Below are positions 1 through 13,680 of a DNA stretch of 64,000 nt, in pieces. The stretch lies in contig VZSF01011151.1 in assembly GCA_013398295.1 (NCBI GenBank), positions 682,974-746,973 on the forward strand. Reading direction: 5' to 3'. Under the pieces are notes generated by a model. It did not search any database. It was not told where the DNA came from and saw nothing but the letters and a program-made list of their open reading frames with translations. This DNA comes from Chionis minor. Lineage: Eukaryota; Chordata; Aves; Charadriiformes; Chionididae. Made by a program: the position numbers and the translations under genes. Every line of letters begins with the position of its first letter. Position 1 is the first letter of the stretch.

Positions 1-2362
1 TCAAATTTTAGGTGTACTGAATGCATGTATGTTTTCTGATGTTACATACAGGGGTTTTTTTGCCCCTTTCTTTAAGCAAATAAGGTGTACAGTGGAGCTG
101 GATAGAATCCACAGCAATAACTTTTGAATCCTTCATCCCAATTAGACTAAATTTGAAGGGGGTAGAGGTCTCAAAGATAATTGTGCTCTTAAGTGTTGTG
201 AAAATTCACAGGTGGGGAGAAAAGGTGGGAAAGACTGTCATCTGTTTGGCAGCGCTATTTACCCATGTAGCCTGTGTCCTGGTTTTCCTATTACCGTACA
301 CTTGTCTGACCTGGATATCACAAATACATTTGTCTTGCTTGGAAGAAATGATGGGATTGGGACTGTTATGGGGAATATATAGAAGCAGAGGGCACGAGTC
401 TTCACTTACCTCACTCCTTGTGGAATAACTTGTTTATTGAATATGTTTATATGAAATGAGTGAGCAACTCAAAAAGCTTTCCGTTTAAAATACGCCTTTG
501 AATTCCAGGTGCTGGTGTAGCTGGCTAAAGTGTTCAGTGCCCAGACTAATAATAGTCTAAAAATAAGGAGGGACTAGTGTCTACCTACAAGCTAAAATCT
601 GCAAGCCCCCAGAGAGTATTGTTAAGCAGCAGTGATCTAAAACATGAAAAGAACAATAATTTCAGCACTACTGTTTGTTATGCAAGGGCAGTGATGCATT
701 AACTTGATGGGAATGAAGCAGATACTGCCCAGACAGAATTGTTGCATAAGCCCATTGCCTCCTCTAATTAAACAAAGCTTGTGGGCTAATAGCTCTGCAA
801 GCAATAGCTGCACATCATACCTAACATATCTTATATTGCTTCCGAACAAATAAAAAGAGCACGCAGGGTTTTGATGATGGCATCCGAACTATTTATTGCA
901 ATACAGTCAACAATTAATTATATTTATTTTTAATTCGGGACAGACGTGGATGAAATTAGGGCTGAATTTGAGAATAAATCTAAAATGAAAAACAGGTGTT
1001 AGAAGATGTGACCCAGAAAACTTATGTTCAAAAAAAGCTTCTATCCTTTGTGTGGCGTTGGACAGGGAAATTGTTCTTGCAAGGCCAGTGGGTTAATGGG
1101 TGAAGTGGCACGGGGAGCACTGCAGATTTCCAGAATTTACACAGGTGATGCATTCCACTGTTCACTGGCTGCCGTCTACATTAAAAAAAAAAAGGCAATG
1201 TTATTGTAAAGGCATGCTGAACTTTTAAGTTCTTGGCATCTTTTTGTTGGAGGTCATATCTGGGGACCTGGATAAAGCTGGAATGAGAACTTTCTGATTT
1301 ATTAAAATGAAATAGTAGGATGTGTGGTGCCTCTTCAAAATTTCTTCTTTCCAAATCTTTAAAGTGTGTGCACACACATTTTTTGCCTCCCAGACTTGGC
1401 TTGGTGTGACCATCCCTAATGATAGCTCATTGTGTAATTAAGAATAGTGTGTACAATGATACTATTTGTCTAAAATTCTAACACAATATGAGTTTTGCTT
1501 AAGTAGCACAAGAAGTTCAGGTCGCTACAGAAAGCATAGCCTAAACACGTGGCCTCTCTTCGGCTTCTTTTCCCCCATTTAGGAAGATTTTGTGTTTCGG
1601 TGGATAGCGTTTCCTTTGCAGAGGTGTTTGGGAAATCATAAAGTAGAAATAGTTACGTTTCCACTCTTGCCACAACTTTTGTGTCCCGGGGCAGAAGAAG
1701 CTTCTAATAAGGTCCTGACCCTTATCCATTTTGACTGGGGAATCCTTTTTGCCTAGCTGCTTTATGCTGTGGTTGGTAGCTTGCTGATGGGCCGGGCTCT
1801 GCCAATGTGCTCTCATGCCTTACCAGCCTCATTTACTTAGGCTTTATTTAGTCCATTGTCCCCCAGCGATATCCATCCTTAGAGCTACTTAGTAAGACTA
1901 ATTTCTGTGTCCCAGGGGAAGGAAACAGATGCAGTAGACTAGGGTCATGGTACAGTATGTTCACAGTAACAAAGATGCAGTGATTTCATACTATAGGTAG
2001 ACTGGAATTCAAATAGGGTCTGTAGCTTATTTATCTCAAGGTAAATTTGTTTTGTGTAACCTCGCTCTTTGTATCTTTTATCTTGTTCATTTGGTTCTAT
2101 GCTTTTCTGCAGTCTTCCGGAGAGGTGTGCAACATCTTGATTTGTGATACTGAAATAATATCAAGCAGTTCCTTCAAGTTATTTTTGATGCATGAGTTTT
2201 TCTTTGAAGTTAGCATTGTGTATGTTAAGTGTACATGCATAGCTGTTATGGAAATATTAAAAGCCTTTAATACTGTGTGGGCTTGGGGATTTTGATAGGT
2301 TCAGAATTATTACTTAAAATGATGAAGTTAATTATAAAGATAAGGCTATTATGTTAGTAAGG

Positions 2363-3000
2363 TGTTATGGTTTGAGAAAACCCATAACAGTTTATTGTCA
2401 TTTAGACAATTATTCTCTCACATGATGACCCCTCCCCACCCAGGAAGGGGAATCAGGAGGAAAACAAGGAAGCCCGGGGGGGTTGAAAGATAAACAGTTT
2501 TAATAGGATAGAACTGGATAATTAACAGTACTAACACCAAAGAACCTATATTGATCCCAATACCCATATATGTTACACTCAGCCAACTATATCAGTAGGA
2601 AGCTGTGCTCTCCCGGCAGTGGACAGAAAATGTCAGACACTCTGAGCGCTACGGCTTTGGGAGGAAGGAAAGACCTCGGGGATTCCGCACTGGGGCAAGA
2701 ATTCCTCTGGATCACTGCCATCCAGGGGGAGAGCAAACAAGGGGGAGCGTGAGCAAGGGGGAAACAAACTTTACAGCAAACTTTCTAATTTATATGGAAT
2801 GTGACATTCATGGTATGAAATTATCCTGTTGGCCAGCTTGGGGCTTGGGTCAAGTGCCCGAGTCTCACTCCTCCTCATCCCTGCACCTGGCAAGCTTGAA
2901 AACACTGAGACCTTGACACCCACACACCGTACCTGGCTATAAAGTAAAGACCTTCACAAATTCAGACCCTAGGGTCTTCCAAAAATACAGCTTTCCCAAG
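2363..3000. mobile_element. LTR-like interspersed repeat (endogenous retrovirus-type LTR fragment)
   Basis: The segment opens with an inverted repeat, TGTTATGG at 2363-2370 and CCATAACA at 2382-2389, giving TG...CA-type termini around a short loop. A distinct, moderately GC-rich block without a usable reading frame follows and differs in composition from the AT-rich intron around it. It resembles long terminal repeats I associate with avian ERVL-type elements, but this is recognition from memory, not an alignment. Orientation, exact right edge and target-site duplication are unresolved. No gag, pol or env coding sequence is visible. Confidence 0.4.
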
Positions 3001-3059
3001 GATTAGAAGAGAAATTAGTCCTGTGTCGGTCAAAACAGGACATAAGGCTAGAGCCAACA

Positions 3060-3905
3060 GGGAAGAATTTTCAGGACTTTGTGGATAAAATAGAATGTGA
3101 AATTCAGTGTTGACAAATGTCATACATGTGAAGGAAAAGAGAACATTCATTATGTATATGATTGATCCCAAACTTGGGAACAATATCTGAATTTGAATCT
3201 GTGAAGACTTGAATGCCTAGCAGTCAAACAAAACCAAACCAAAATAAAAACCTGATTGCTACGAATCTGTAGAAAGGAATAGGGATCAAAACAACATAAT
3301 TATTATTATGAACATAATTATGTCATTGTGCACACTTATCTAGAATATGCCATGTACAGCTCTGATCTCCCTATCTCCTAAAAAGCAAATTAGTAGCTGA
3401 GGAAGGACCAGAGGACTGGAGAAGTGTGACAGTTGACCAAATATATGAAAAGACTTCTGTAACAACAGTAGATCAGAAAAGACTTAGGGAATATGCGATG
3501 ATGTTTGTGAACAGCACAGAGATTGAACTGAGGTCAGTCACTTGCCATCCATCTGACAGGAGAGCTAAGAGGGCCTCAAAGGAAACTAGAAAGTGCAGGT
3601 TCAAAGCAAATAGAAGTATCTCTTCACACCACAGATAATAGAGCTGTGGACTGCCTTGCCACAGGATGTCTTGGATGCTAAAAGGTTCAGAGTGCGATGA
3701 TATAAATGAATGGAAGATAAATCAACCTGGGGACCATTGAATAAAAGGGGTCAGCTTTGGCTAATGGAAGTTCTTGAAATACAAATATGTGGAAGCTCGG
3801 AGAGTATTGCTGCCTGCTTATGTTTGAATTCTTCTTTCAGCAATCTCTAATGATTGTTGTCAGAGAGAAGGTAACAGATTAGATGAACCCTAGGTCTGAT
3901 CTAGT
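3060..3905 (+). mobile_element. Old, decayed CR1 LINE fragment (3' part)
   Basis: The + strand carries scattered pieces of the 3' third of a CR1-like LINE. One is a stretch reading like 'EIQC.QM'-type CR1 coding sequence near 3090-3180. Another is the 'tatgccatgtacagctctg' block near 3346. A third is the typical 3' end with an 'LWT-LPQDVLDA'-like reading at about 3640-3680 and a final 'gatgaaccctaggtctgatc' near 3880. Frames are broken throughout, so this is an ancient inactive copy. Its middle part is poorly preserved and its edges are approximate. Confidence 0.6.
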
Positions 3906-6900
3906 AAAGCTGTTTATTTGTAGTACCTGTAGCCTGCAGGCAGCACTGTATGTGGTCACTGGTCAGTTGTCAAAGGTTGTTGGGAGACTCAAAGATTTGT
4001 TCAAAGGTTACTGTGCAAAGTGTCTGGGTGTGGTTGAAGCACCAATTTTATTTCCATTAACTCAATTTTTTAAATTATACCGCATGAAGATTTTAAAAGC
4101 TAGAAGTCACAGATCTTTATTTGTGCTTCAAATTTCCCACAAATTTTAAGTATTACAGCAATTGCAAGGTTCTCTGTATAGCTCTTTTCTAGCAAAACAA
4201 ACAAACCACTAAAAGCTTAGCAAGCAACTCTAAACTTGTCAGCACCAGATCTAAAATGATGTGATCAAGTAAGACTTCTAGCATCAGTCTGTGTCTAACT
4301 ACGGATGCTGCATAAATACCCAGAAGAGGCGAATCTCTTCCTGCCACCTGAAATTTAAGGGCAGGCCAGAAGAAACTAGTGTAGCAGTATGCTCACTTCC
4401 CATTATTGCTTTGCCTATGTTCTCTACCTACGGAATACCAAGCAGCCTTCTGACTGGCGTATTGTTAGCCCACCTTTAAGACGGGATAAAGAATTGACCA
4501 AGAATCATCTGAGGCCGATAGAGCTGCCAAACAGTAGTAAAGGCCTCAGCTGAAATTCTCAGCAGCGTGCAAGTCTCTTAACTTTCATGTGGACCCCTTA
4601 TTTGATTCTGTGTTCAGATCCAGTTGACTGATGTTGACTGTGTTCTAAGAAGTATTACAAATAAAAGGGAAACAAAATTCTGGCAAATTGGCTGTAACTG
4701 TCTTTGTGTAGGATGCCCTTGAGAATTCCTTTTGACTATTTCCAACTGGATTTGCCAAAGCAGTAAGGGACATTCAGAAAAGTAGTTCTTGGCAGGAATA
4801 TGTGTTAGATGTTTTGTAAGTCTTTTCCATTGCAGTTATCTGATTCTGTGGCTTCCTTAACTTAGTTTTTCAGCCTTTTAAGGCATATACACCTGGTATT
4901 CCCAGCTGTACAGTGCTCAAGGGTAAATGATTATTGGAGTGTCCTTTTCATAAATCACAAGTTAATAATTCTGTCAAGTAGAAAGAAAGTCCTTTTTCTT
5001 GTTGGTTTAGGAGACCAGTAACTATGGAAGGGATGTTGGTGCTGTGAATTTTCCAATTTTTAAATTACTTTTTAACTTTGTCAGTTCTGCAGTGACTTCA
5101 TAGGTTTTCAGTATTTGCCCCCTCTTGGGTTTTTTTCATAGCAATTTGTATGAATCCTCACACTGTGCAAGTTCATCCAAGTTCTCTGTGGTTTTGTTGG
5201 GCACGATTTGGCTTTGACCAGGTGTCTTTTCCCCCTCCTGTGCCTTCACTTCACAGTGCAGCGTAGCTGTGGGCTGGCAGAGCGGAGGGTGAGCTGCTTG
5301 GCAGCTGCGCAACTCAAACCTGAAGTATTCGTTTCCTGCAGTTCCCGTCAATTCCGTCAGTCTGGAACTAATAGTCTTAGTGCTTCTGTTTGACATTTGG
5401 CTTGCAAAAATGCAAGCTGTAAACCTTGGGTTTGGTACGCTAGTAAGTTTTTGGTCAGTGGTTTTTTGTGGGTTTGGTTTTTTGTCTCGTTGTTTTTTCC
5501 CCCCCAGAGAGGAAAATTTATAGAAAGCTTTTTTTTTTAACGTGACTAAACAAGTAGTTATTTCTTAGTATTTTTCCCCTGTGTGCAGAGCTTTATTCCT
5601 CTGTAAGATAGCCTTAGAAGTGAAGCACTGTAATTTTTGACAGGGGAGCACGTGTCTAAACTGTCTTGGAATTTTCTTTGCCTTGCATGCAAATGAAAGC
5701 GGACACTAAACTGCTTTCATCCTTAAGGCAGTTTAAAACTTAAGCTCTTTATACACCTGTCCGGTCACACTGTCAACTTGAACATCCCCCCCACAGTCAC
5801 ACACCTTGTTCTGAACTAATTGCCTGCCACTCTGGGAAAACAGCTTTTCTGCTGTTTTGCCATGTTTCAGTGACAAGAAGAGATGCTGGTATTTCAGCTT
5901 TCTGAAGAACATACAGAAACATTTTCTCTAGCAGATAGAGCTGAGTTAGAAGTAACATGGAAACATTCCTAAAGTATCAGTCACAACTTACTGCCCTTAG
6001 ATTGGAGAGGGTGTATTTCCTCTGCAGTCTGCAACACAAAATATATTGCTAAGGCAAAAGTGTGATTTCTTCTTTTTCATCAAAACTGCCTTTCTCCTCC
6101 ACAGAGTCTTTAAAATGACATATCCTTGCACAGTATATTTGATGACTTTCAGTAAATCTTTGCAACTTTAGCCTAGAAAACATCCATTGTACCATTTTAT
6201 TCCTTTGCCGCTGTTGAGGCAGCAGAACAGTGATGTGGGAAGCTTGATTCTAATACAGATGATAGTAGTTAATGCCAATGAATATTTTTTTTTGCTTTTT
6301 TAGTTGAGAATATATTTATTATTTATTCCACTCAAAAATCTAGTTAGTTGTATTCAAACCAGATGAAAGGGTAATAGGTAACAGCTCTTCCTAATTGCCT
6401 GATGATCTGATGGGGAGAGGTGGGGGGTGTTTGCTTTTGTCGGGTTTTATGATGCAGAGATCCCAAAAGTCCTCAGTTGTGCAGCTAATTTCATGTTAGT
6501 TTTTCCACTTTAATGTTTTTCTAAAGTCAGCACAGTTGATCTGGGATTCACTGTGGAACTGTGCGTCAAGAAAGGCCCTTGTAAAGAAACATTTAGAGAG
6601 ATTTGTCTTTCAAGACTTGCTTACTTTGTTTGAAATCAATGCTACCTGACTTAGCTTAAATGATTTGGACCTTGGTTCTCATCAAAGAGGGGCACTGTGG
6701 TTACCTGTTTTGTTGTTGAGCCTTGGAATTTAGGAAAAACACCTGATTTGCTATAGGAATTAGTAAGACTTGCACTGAGTATAGGGATAGAACAACTATC
6801 ATTTGTTATCATTTAAAAATTTAAAAAAAGTTATCACTTAAAAAACAAACAGACAAACAACTACATGATAGCCAGTTATTTCAAGTGCTTGGCATTGCTC

Positions 6901-8039
6901 TTAACTTTAGTAAATTCTGATCCAGAAGCACTGTGAGCACTTACCTGCTGAGTATTTTATATATACTTGCACGCAAGATGTGTGTTACCATTTAAAATAA
7001 ATGATCGTATGAAACGAGTAGGTCAGGTCTCTGCATTTTTAAAAGAAACGAAAGAATTTTAGAGTTTCTGGCATGGATTTCAGGAGGGTTTTTTGGTTAT
7101 TCTTTTCTGAAATTCTACACGGCCATAAAACACAGTGGAAGTTTTTCTTAGTAGGAGAGACCTTAAAGGTGAGGATGACTGCTTTTTTGAGGCAGGGTAT
7201 GCTTTTCTTTGTACTAGCTTTTCATAGCATTCACTGCAGAGAAAACTGGATGGCAACATGATCTTTGTACTCCTGCTTGTGCATATTAAAATAGCAAAGA
7301 TTACTTTCAAGGCCTGGTGTCCCCCTTCATCTTTGTTTTCTTTCGCTCATATTTTCACTTTTCACTTTCTGTTCCATTTATCTGTAGCTGTTTTGTCAAA
7401 AATTCATGAATATAATAAGCTGTTGAATGTTCTCATACTGCTGAAGCTATTTTTGGCTATAAACAGAGGATCTGAATCAACGCAAAATAAGCTAACAACA
7501 ATTGCTTTATGAGCCAGAGGGTGGGGGAAGTCTAAATTATGAGATGACAGTACAACAGAGTTGTGCTGTGCCAAAATGGTCTGCCATTCTGAAACAGTAT
7601 TTCCCTGTCAAACTGTTAGTGTGTTATTACAATTTAAAAACAAATGAACAAACAAAACCATAACTTTTACCTTGAGTGGTGCTGAAAAATTTTGATCCAC
7701 CAGACAGCTGCTGTGCATGCTGATTAGATTTTTAGTAGTAGTAGTATTTTTTACCTAGTCCCGTCTGTACTGCAGGTTTGTAAATACTAAGTGCAGTCAC
7801 AGGAATCTTAAAAGCAGTGAGGAGTTGGTTTTAAAAAACAAAAACTCTTTTGAATCACTAACCACATCAGAAGAAAACGTAGAAGTTTATTGTGTGTGCT
7901 TATCCATACCAGTTCTTATTTTAATCATCAGTATTTGAAATGCTTTTTTTTCTCATTCATTTAAAACAACTTGATTACAGTGGTGTTGGGTTTTTTTAAC
8001 TGCTTGTAGTTTCTGACTTGTCCTGTCTTGCTCTTCTAG

Positions 8040-8564
<525 letters not shown>

Positions 8565-9744
8565 AGCGAGAAGAATCCTATGGAGTTTTTAAAAATTACT
8601 GATCATTTTGTAGCACTTTATCTTGGCTTATTTTTGCATTTCTGTAATTTAATGGACTTGTACAATGAACTTCACTGTTGTTTTAGATTCACTTGTTCTT
8701 TGGGTTTGGGATTTTTTTCCCTGCAGCAGGTCTTAAAAGGTAAGAAATCTGTATTGAGAGTGTAGTGCAGGTACAAATGTGGTGCTTTGTCATACTTCTC
8801 AAAAGTACCTCTGCTTTGAGGGATGTCACTTGTTTTATTCGGAACGTTGTCCACATTCCCCACAAGATGTGTGGAATCCCCCTGCCCTTTCTTAACTGCA
8901 GACTGTTAGAATTGTCTGAAATAGGGAATCCTTAAGCGACATTTTAGATAGTTATTTACACTAAAGGGGACTGATTTTGCAGTATTGCCTCTTGTCTGGT
9001 TGGTTCCTTTTTCTCACTTGGGTTTTTGTTCCATGCTGCACCCTATCGTGGGCCCTTGGAAGGCTGAGAGCAGTATGCCATTGTGTTCAAACCAGGATGT
9101 CATGAGAGTATGCTGACTTACTAGCAATAATTTCAGAGTCCTACCAGAAGAGGCGTATTCCAAAGCTTTTGCTATTGCAACTCAAAATTCTGTAAATGTT
9201 TAGAAACTAACAGTTCAAGATACTAATTTGTGAATTTGATAGTGTACTTTTTTGTCTGTGCTCTGCCTTTCCTCTCTGTGTTAGTATCTGTTTTTACTTG
9301 TGTGTTCTAGAGGTGAGAAATGTGCACGTTAGCTTTAGAACTTGAAAGTTCATGCAATGGTAAATAATGAAATACTGAAATCCTCAAGAATGGATAAAAT
9401 CCTGATCATAGTCTTCCTACCATAGTCTTCATTGGGACCAGGGTATTATCCATAAACACAAAAACCCAAAGGTATTGCTTTCTTTTTAAAAGGGAAAAAA
9501 AAGGGGAAGCATTCAGTGTGTGTGACTTTTTTTTCCCAACTATGAAATAAGAACCCCTTCCTCAAATCCTGATATTCTTTTGCCTCTTGCATACTTAATT
9601 GTGCTGTGTGTGCACCTTATATTGGTGACTATGGAAATCCTTTGCAGAGAATATAAATACCTATTTTCAACAATAATTATATTTATCACTTCTCTGTTCC
9701 AACAAGGTGCTTCTGTTGCAAAAGTTAACAATATGTTATAATGA

Positions 9745-9750
9745 AATAAA
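9745..9750 (+). promoter_or_regulatory. PRRG1: Candidate proximal poly(A) signal AATAAA
   Basis: A canonical hexamer followed by a T-rich, GT-containing stretch (about 9760-9775). It would give a PRRG1 mRNA with a 3' UTR of about 1.2 kb. Confidence 0.4.
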
Positions 9751-11734
9751 GTTACTTGCATTTTTCTTTGTTTCTAAGAATAGTGTAGTGCTTTTATCCA
9801 TGACATGAATTCTTAAAGCACACTCTGTTCTTGGTGTACACAAGCCTTTTTTTCTTCACAACTCTTAGGTTATAGGTGCTCATCAGAGTAAGAGGTGCTG
9901 AGAAGCATGGTGGCCCAGGCTGGCTCCAGAAGTTGTGTGCCCAGCCTGGCTCTGCTGTCTCCAGCTGTGAGCTCGAGAGTCCACCTGACGTAGGGCAGAA
10001 CTGTGAGGACCCACCATGTTGTATTTGTGAGAACACAACGCAGGCGTACCCCCCAGCATTATTCTGGAGTGACTTTTTGAGGCTGAAAAGATGTGGATTT
10101 CTGTCAGACTTGATACAAGTTAGAATAGAGACTTGTACAGAATTTCAACCAACTGGTTTAGATGCTAATGATAGTTACACTGGTGCAAGCTGTAGCGTGG
10201 CAATTCTTTTTTCCACAGCTTGATTTAAAAACTCATTGCGTGGTTTAGCTTGTAAATGTTCATTTCAGTTTTCTCCCCACCCCAGCACCAAGGTAGCGTG
10301 GTGTGCTACATCCTACTAATGTGTTCTACTAATCAGTTAGCACGAATTGGAATATATTTAGCCCTGAAGGACTACTGTGTTACATTAGCTTTCTTATTAC
10401 AGAAATCCAGACTGAATCTTGTTCCAAAAACCCCAAATGAAATGCCGGTGTCAGCCATTTGAAATTGCTGTTGATGTCTGAGATGTGTGCTGGTGTCTAA
10501 CATCTCATGCGGACTTGGCCCATCTTTTCTCGAAGGAACTTACAGAAAGCTGCTGAAATGTATGGTCATACATGGGTGTGGGTATGCACATTTCTGGAAG
10601 AATTTGATATAATGTATTGACAAATGAAGGAAGGATTTTATGATTAATCTTATTTTCCCATTTTTGGCAAAGAGCAGGTTGCCTAAGCTCTTTAGTGAGA
10701 ATCTTCAGTTGCTAAGGCAAGTTGTATTAAGAGTTAATGGATGAACTCAAAGCCAAACTTCTGTCAAAAAGATAACACATTATTTATAATAGATAGTGGG
10801 CAGATAAATACAATGTTTTGGACACTTACAGTGAGAATTGCCTGGGTCTTGTTTTTGGACTGTCTGACCTTTTCTTGTGAAGCGGTTTTAGCTCTCGTGT
10901 GTCCTGAATTGCCACTTGTAGAAGTTAAAGCTCCTTTTATACTGAGCAACAGTTTTGTACTGCTTTAGGCAGACATTGCCAAAACAAAGTGCCTCATCTC
11001 AACATGCAGGAACCACCTCAAAAAGAGCTGGTATTTCAATGTCCATGCCATATTGGCATCTCCTGTGCCCGCCAGCACAGCTGGCAGTTTTAGCAGTAAC
11101 TTTTTTTGCTTGGATATAAGACTTTCCTGTAGGAAATGTGTGGAGATCACTGGCTTCACATTAGATCATTCAGCAGCTGTCATCATCCCCTGAACACGAG
11201 CAGTCTAGTTTAGAGATGAGCTAGCGCTTTTTTTTTTTTTTAAATTACACTATATTCCACTATCACTTTTAATGGCTTTATGTTGAATGTGTTGCTGTAT
11301 CCTGTAGACACTTGTATGTGCAGTGCAAAAACAATGCTTGTCTTTCCAAAAAAGCCACAACCAAATATCTAAAGTGGTCTGTGAGTTGAATTTATTGGGC
11401 TATGCCTTTTCAATGTACATGAACGTGAATGCCGTTTGGGCCACAAGCTTATGTCTTGATGATAAATTTCATAATTAAACAAAACTTGTGTGCGATGGTT
11501 ATCCAAATAAAAATATTTCCTCTAAGATATTAATAGCTTTCTCCATGTTGTAATAATGTTGGATTACAAAATATTTTGCTCTGTTTTGTGAAATGTGCGA
11601 AAATAGCTTGGTCTTGTGGCTGGCTTTTCTAATCTGATTGAAAAATAAAATTTCATTTGTACTGGGTTTTTATACAGCTTTTTTTCGCAAATCGCTTAGT
11701 AGTTTTTACCTATTGTGTAGTTGCATTGTCATGC

Positions 11735-11740
11735 AATAAA
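11735..11740 (+). promoter_or_regulatory. PRRG1: Candidate poly(A) signal AATAAA (one of a cluster)
   Basis: Further AATAAA hexamers lie at 11506-11511 and 11644-11649. This copy is the one followed most closely by a GT- and T-containing stretch. Which, if any, is used cannot be told from sequence. Confidence 0.3.
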
Positions 11741-12124
11741 TACTGTAAATTTATAGTTGTACCTCTCTAAAAGTTCTGCAAATCTGAATGCAGTACAATC
11801 TTGAGTGATGACATGAATAGTCGGGATATTGCCTTTCCCTCTTCTGAATGTAACATCAAATTTCATCCTGTATTAGGATTGAGATGATTTATCTACTAAA
11901 ACTAACATATATAATTGTTGTTGTTTTAAGAAATTACGGAAATTAATCATTTGCTTAGGTGATATTTAGCACTAGTGGAGGTTCTGTCTTCACTGGATGT
12001 GAATAACCTCTGATTACAGTATTGCATATTTTAAAGGGGTTTGGTTTACATTAAGTTGTCCTATTTAAACATCTTTGCCTATGTTTGTAGAAATTTTTTG
12101 TAACATTTTGTTTTGGATATGCTA

Positions 12125-12130
12125 AATAAA
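12125..12130 (+). promoter_or_regulatory. PRRG1: Candidate poly(A) signal AATAAA
   Basis: The hexamer sits after a strongly T- and GT-rich stretch (12075-12120), a context often seen near mRNA 3' ends. Its downstream element is less clear. Confidence 0.3.
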
Positions 12131-13651
12131 ATTTTTTAAGATGCCTCCTTTCAAAATACCGATTCTACACAACTGCTGTGAGAATTAACTTTGTGTATTC
12201 AGTGATGCTCTTTTAATTTCCATTGGTTTATGTACTTGATCGTTTGCAGTGATTCAGTTGTTTTGATAACTTAAAATATAATTTTATTTTCAGGTAGACT
12301 TGATATTCTTTCAAAATTCAGGCTGATTTTTAATCAGATTTGTGAATTTGTTTATTTTCCACTTTTAAAAAAGCATTTGTTGTAGCCATAGCTAAGTAAC
12401 AGTCACAGGCAGAGGGAAAGCAGAAATTCCTACAACAAAATCAGAGTACACTGGAGGAAAAAATGTTTGGGGGACTTAAGTTCAAAGTTGGCTTCAGCCA
12501 TTTGAAAGAAAGTGATTGCAACATTTTACATCAGCTCTATGAAAGATGCATTAATAGCAAACAAGGGGGAAAAAAACAACCAAAACCCAACCTTGCATAA
12601 CGTTCCCTGCTGGAAACCACAGATTTCCATTCCAGTCAAGACAAACTTTGCGTCATCCTTTCTCACTCAGGTGCTAGTAAATAGAATACTGGTATTTTTC
12701 ACTGGCCGACCACATGACTGGAGTCCGTGGGTGATGTTAATGAAGCCCGACAGGAGGTACGTATCTCAGGGTCGCGGACACGAGTGCGTTTTTATACTGG
12801 TCACAACAAAAGTGCGAAGAGTCAGCTAAGCAATGTGCGTGTGTGACTTTCCGGGCCGTCACGTGCGTAGCGCAGCACCTTGCTCCCCTTGGGAAGCCTT
12901 TGTTGGCGTAGCTCGGGCCAGCGCCATGCGAACGGAACGCTCCGTGCTGGGTTAAGTGGCGCTCGCTGTGCAGACACACGTCCAGCGTCCTGACCACACA
13001 TCCATCAGTGCTGGCTAATGCCCTCGCATGTGGTTCAGTGCATGGTTGCCTCCGCACGCCTGGCTTCTGGCTCTTGAAACGTGGCAGATAGATAAAACGT
13101 TAAACTGCTATCGTGAGTCTTGGCATCTATAAAAAAAAACACCCATCACACCGGGTTACTAGTAATGAATGTTCATTATTTATTGTTTCCTATGCCCTGA
13201 ACGCTGTTCTCTGCCACTCTAAATCACGCTGATAGATTCCTTTTTATCTTCTGCATAATGTGAACTTTGTAAATATTTCCTAGTGCTACTTGCTGGTATT
13301 TAAAAAGAAGAAAAAACATGTTCAGCTGGAAGCAGTGAGGTGACATCTGTACTATTTCATTGCTTGCCGCACACACGTTTGATTGATTTGCTACAGGGTA
13401 ATTGAACTTTGAGCTTTGCCAGAAAGTTGAACTACAGTTTTCTGCAGTGGGATCTCAGTAATTGTATTTTTGATTTTGGCAGTGAGTTATTGAATGCCAA
13501 GTAACAAGTCAGCCCAAGAAAGACCTTGCCTATATTCTGTTGTTTGTATATATTACGCAGCATTTGTTTACCATTTAACTCTCTGCACTGATGTTTGCTG
13601 TAATATTAGGACCAGTGTTCTCTTTCCTTGTCCTGGCTCAGTGTACCATGC

Positions 13652-13657
13652 AATAAA
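13652..13657 (+). promoter_or_regulatory. PRRG1: Candidate distal poly(A) signal AATAAA
   Basis: CAATAAAAA is followed by a run of CTG/TGT-rich sequence (13665-13690), a good downstream element. It is the last convincing signal before sequence loses its 3' UTR-like character, so it is the preferred distal end of PRRG1. Confidence 0.45.
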
Positions 13658-13680
13658 AACACACTGACTGCTGTGCTGTT

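Larger units (their letters stand above)
1..8039 (+). other. PRRG1: PRRG1 intron upstream of the last coding exon
   Basis: This stretch ends in a polypyrimidine tract and TAG acceptor (AG at 8038-8039) directly before the PRRG1 coding exon, so it is read as intron. I see no exon for the Gla domain or signal peptide here; in the family those lie in earlier exons, which must be upstream of the window. It holds one LTR-like repeat and one decayed CR1, listed separately. The remaining sequence (about 1-2360 and 3910-8000) is AT-rich with T runs and no long ATG-initiated reading frame that resembles a protein. Confidence 0.75.
8565..13680 (+). other. PRRG1: PRRG1 3' UTR (extent inferred)
   Basis: Downstream of the stop there is about 5 kb of AT-rich sequence with no coding frame and several canonical AATAAA hexamers. 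The last well-placed one (13652-13657) is followed within about 25 bases by a GT-rich stretch, so I take about 13680 as the distal end. A long 3' UTR is usual for this gene. A Pumilio-type TGTAAATA occurs at 13268-13275. A CpG-rich patch at about 12730-13080 is atypical for the surroundings. The true end could be earlier, for example near 9770, 11760 or 12150. Confidence 0.55.
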
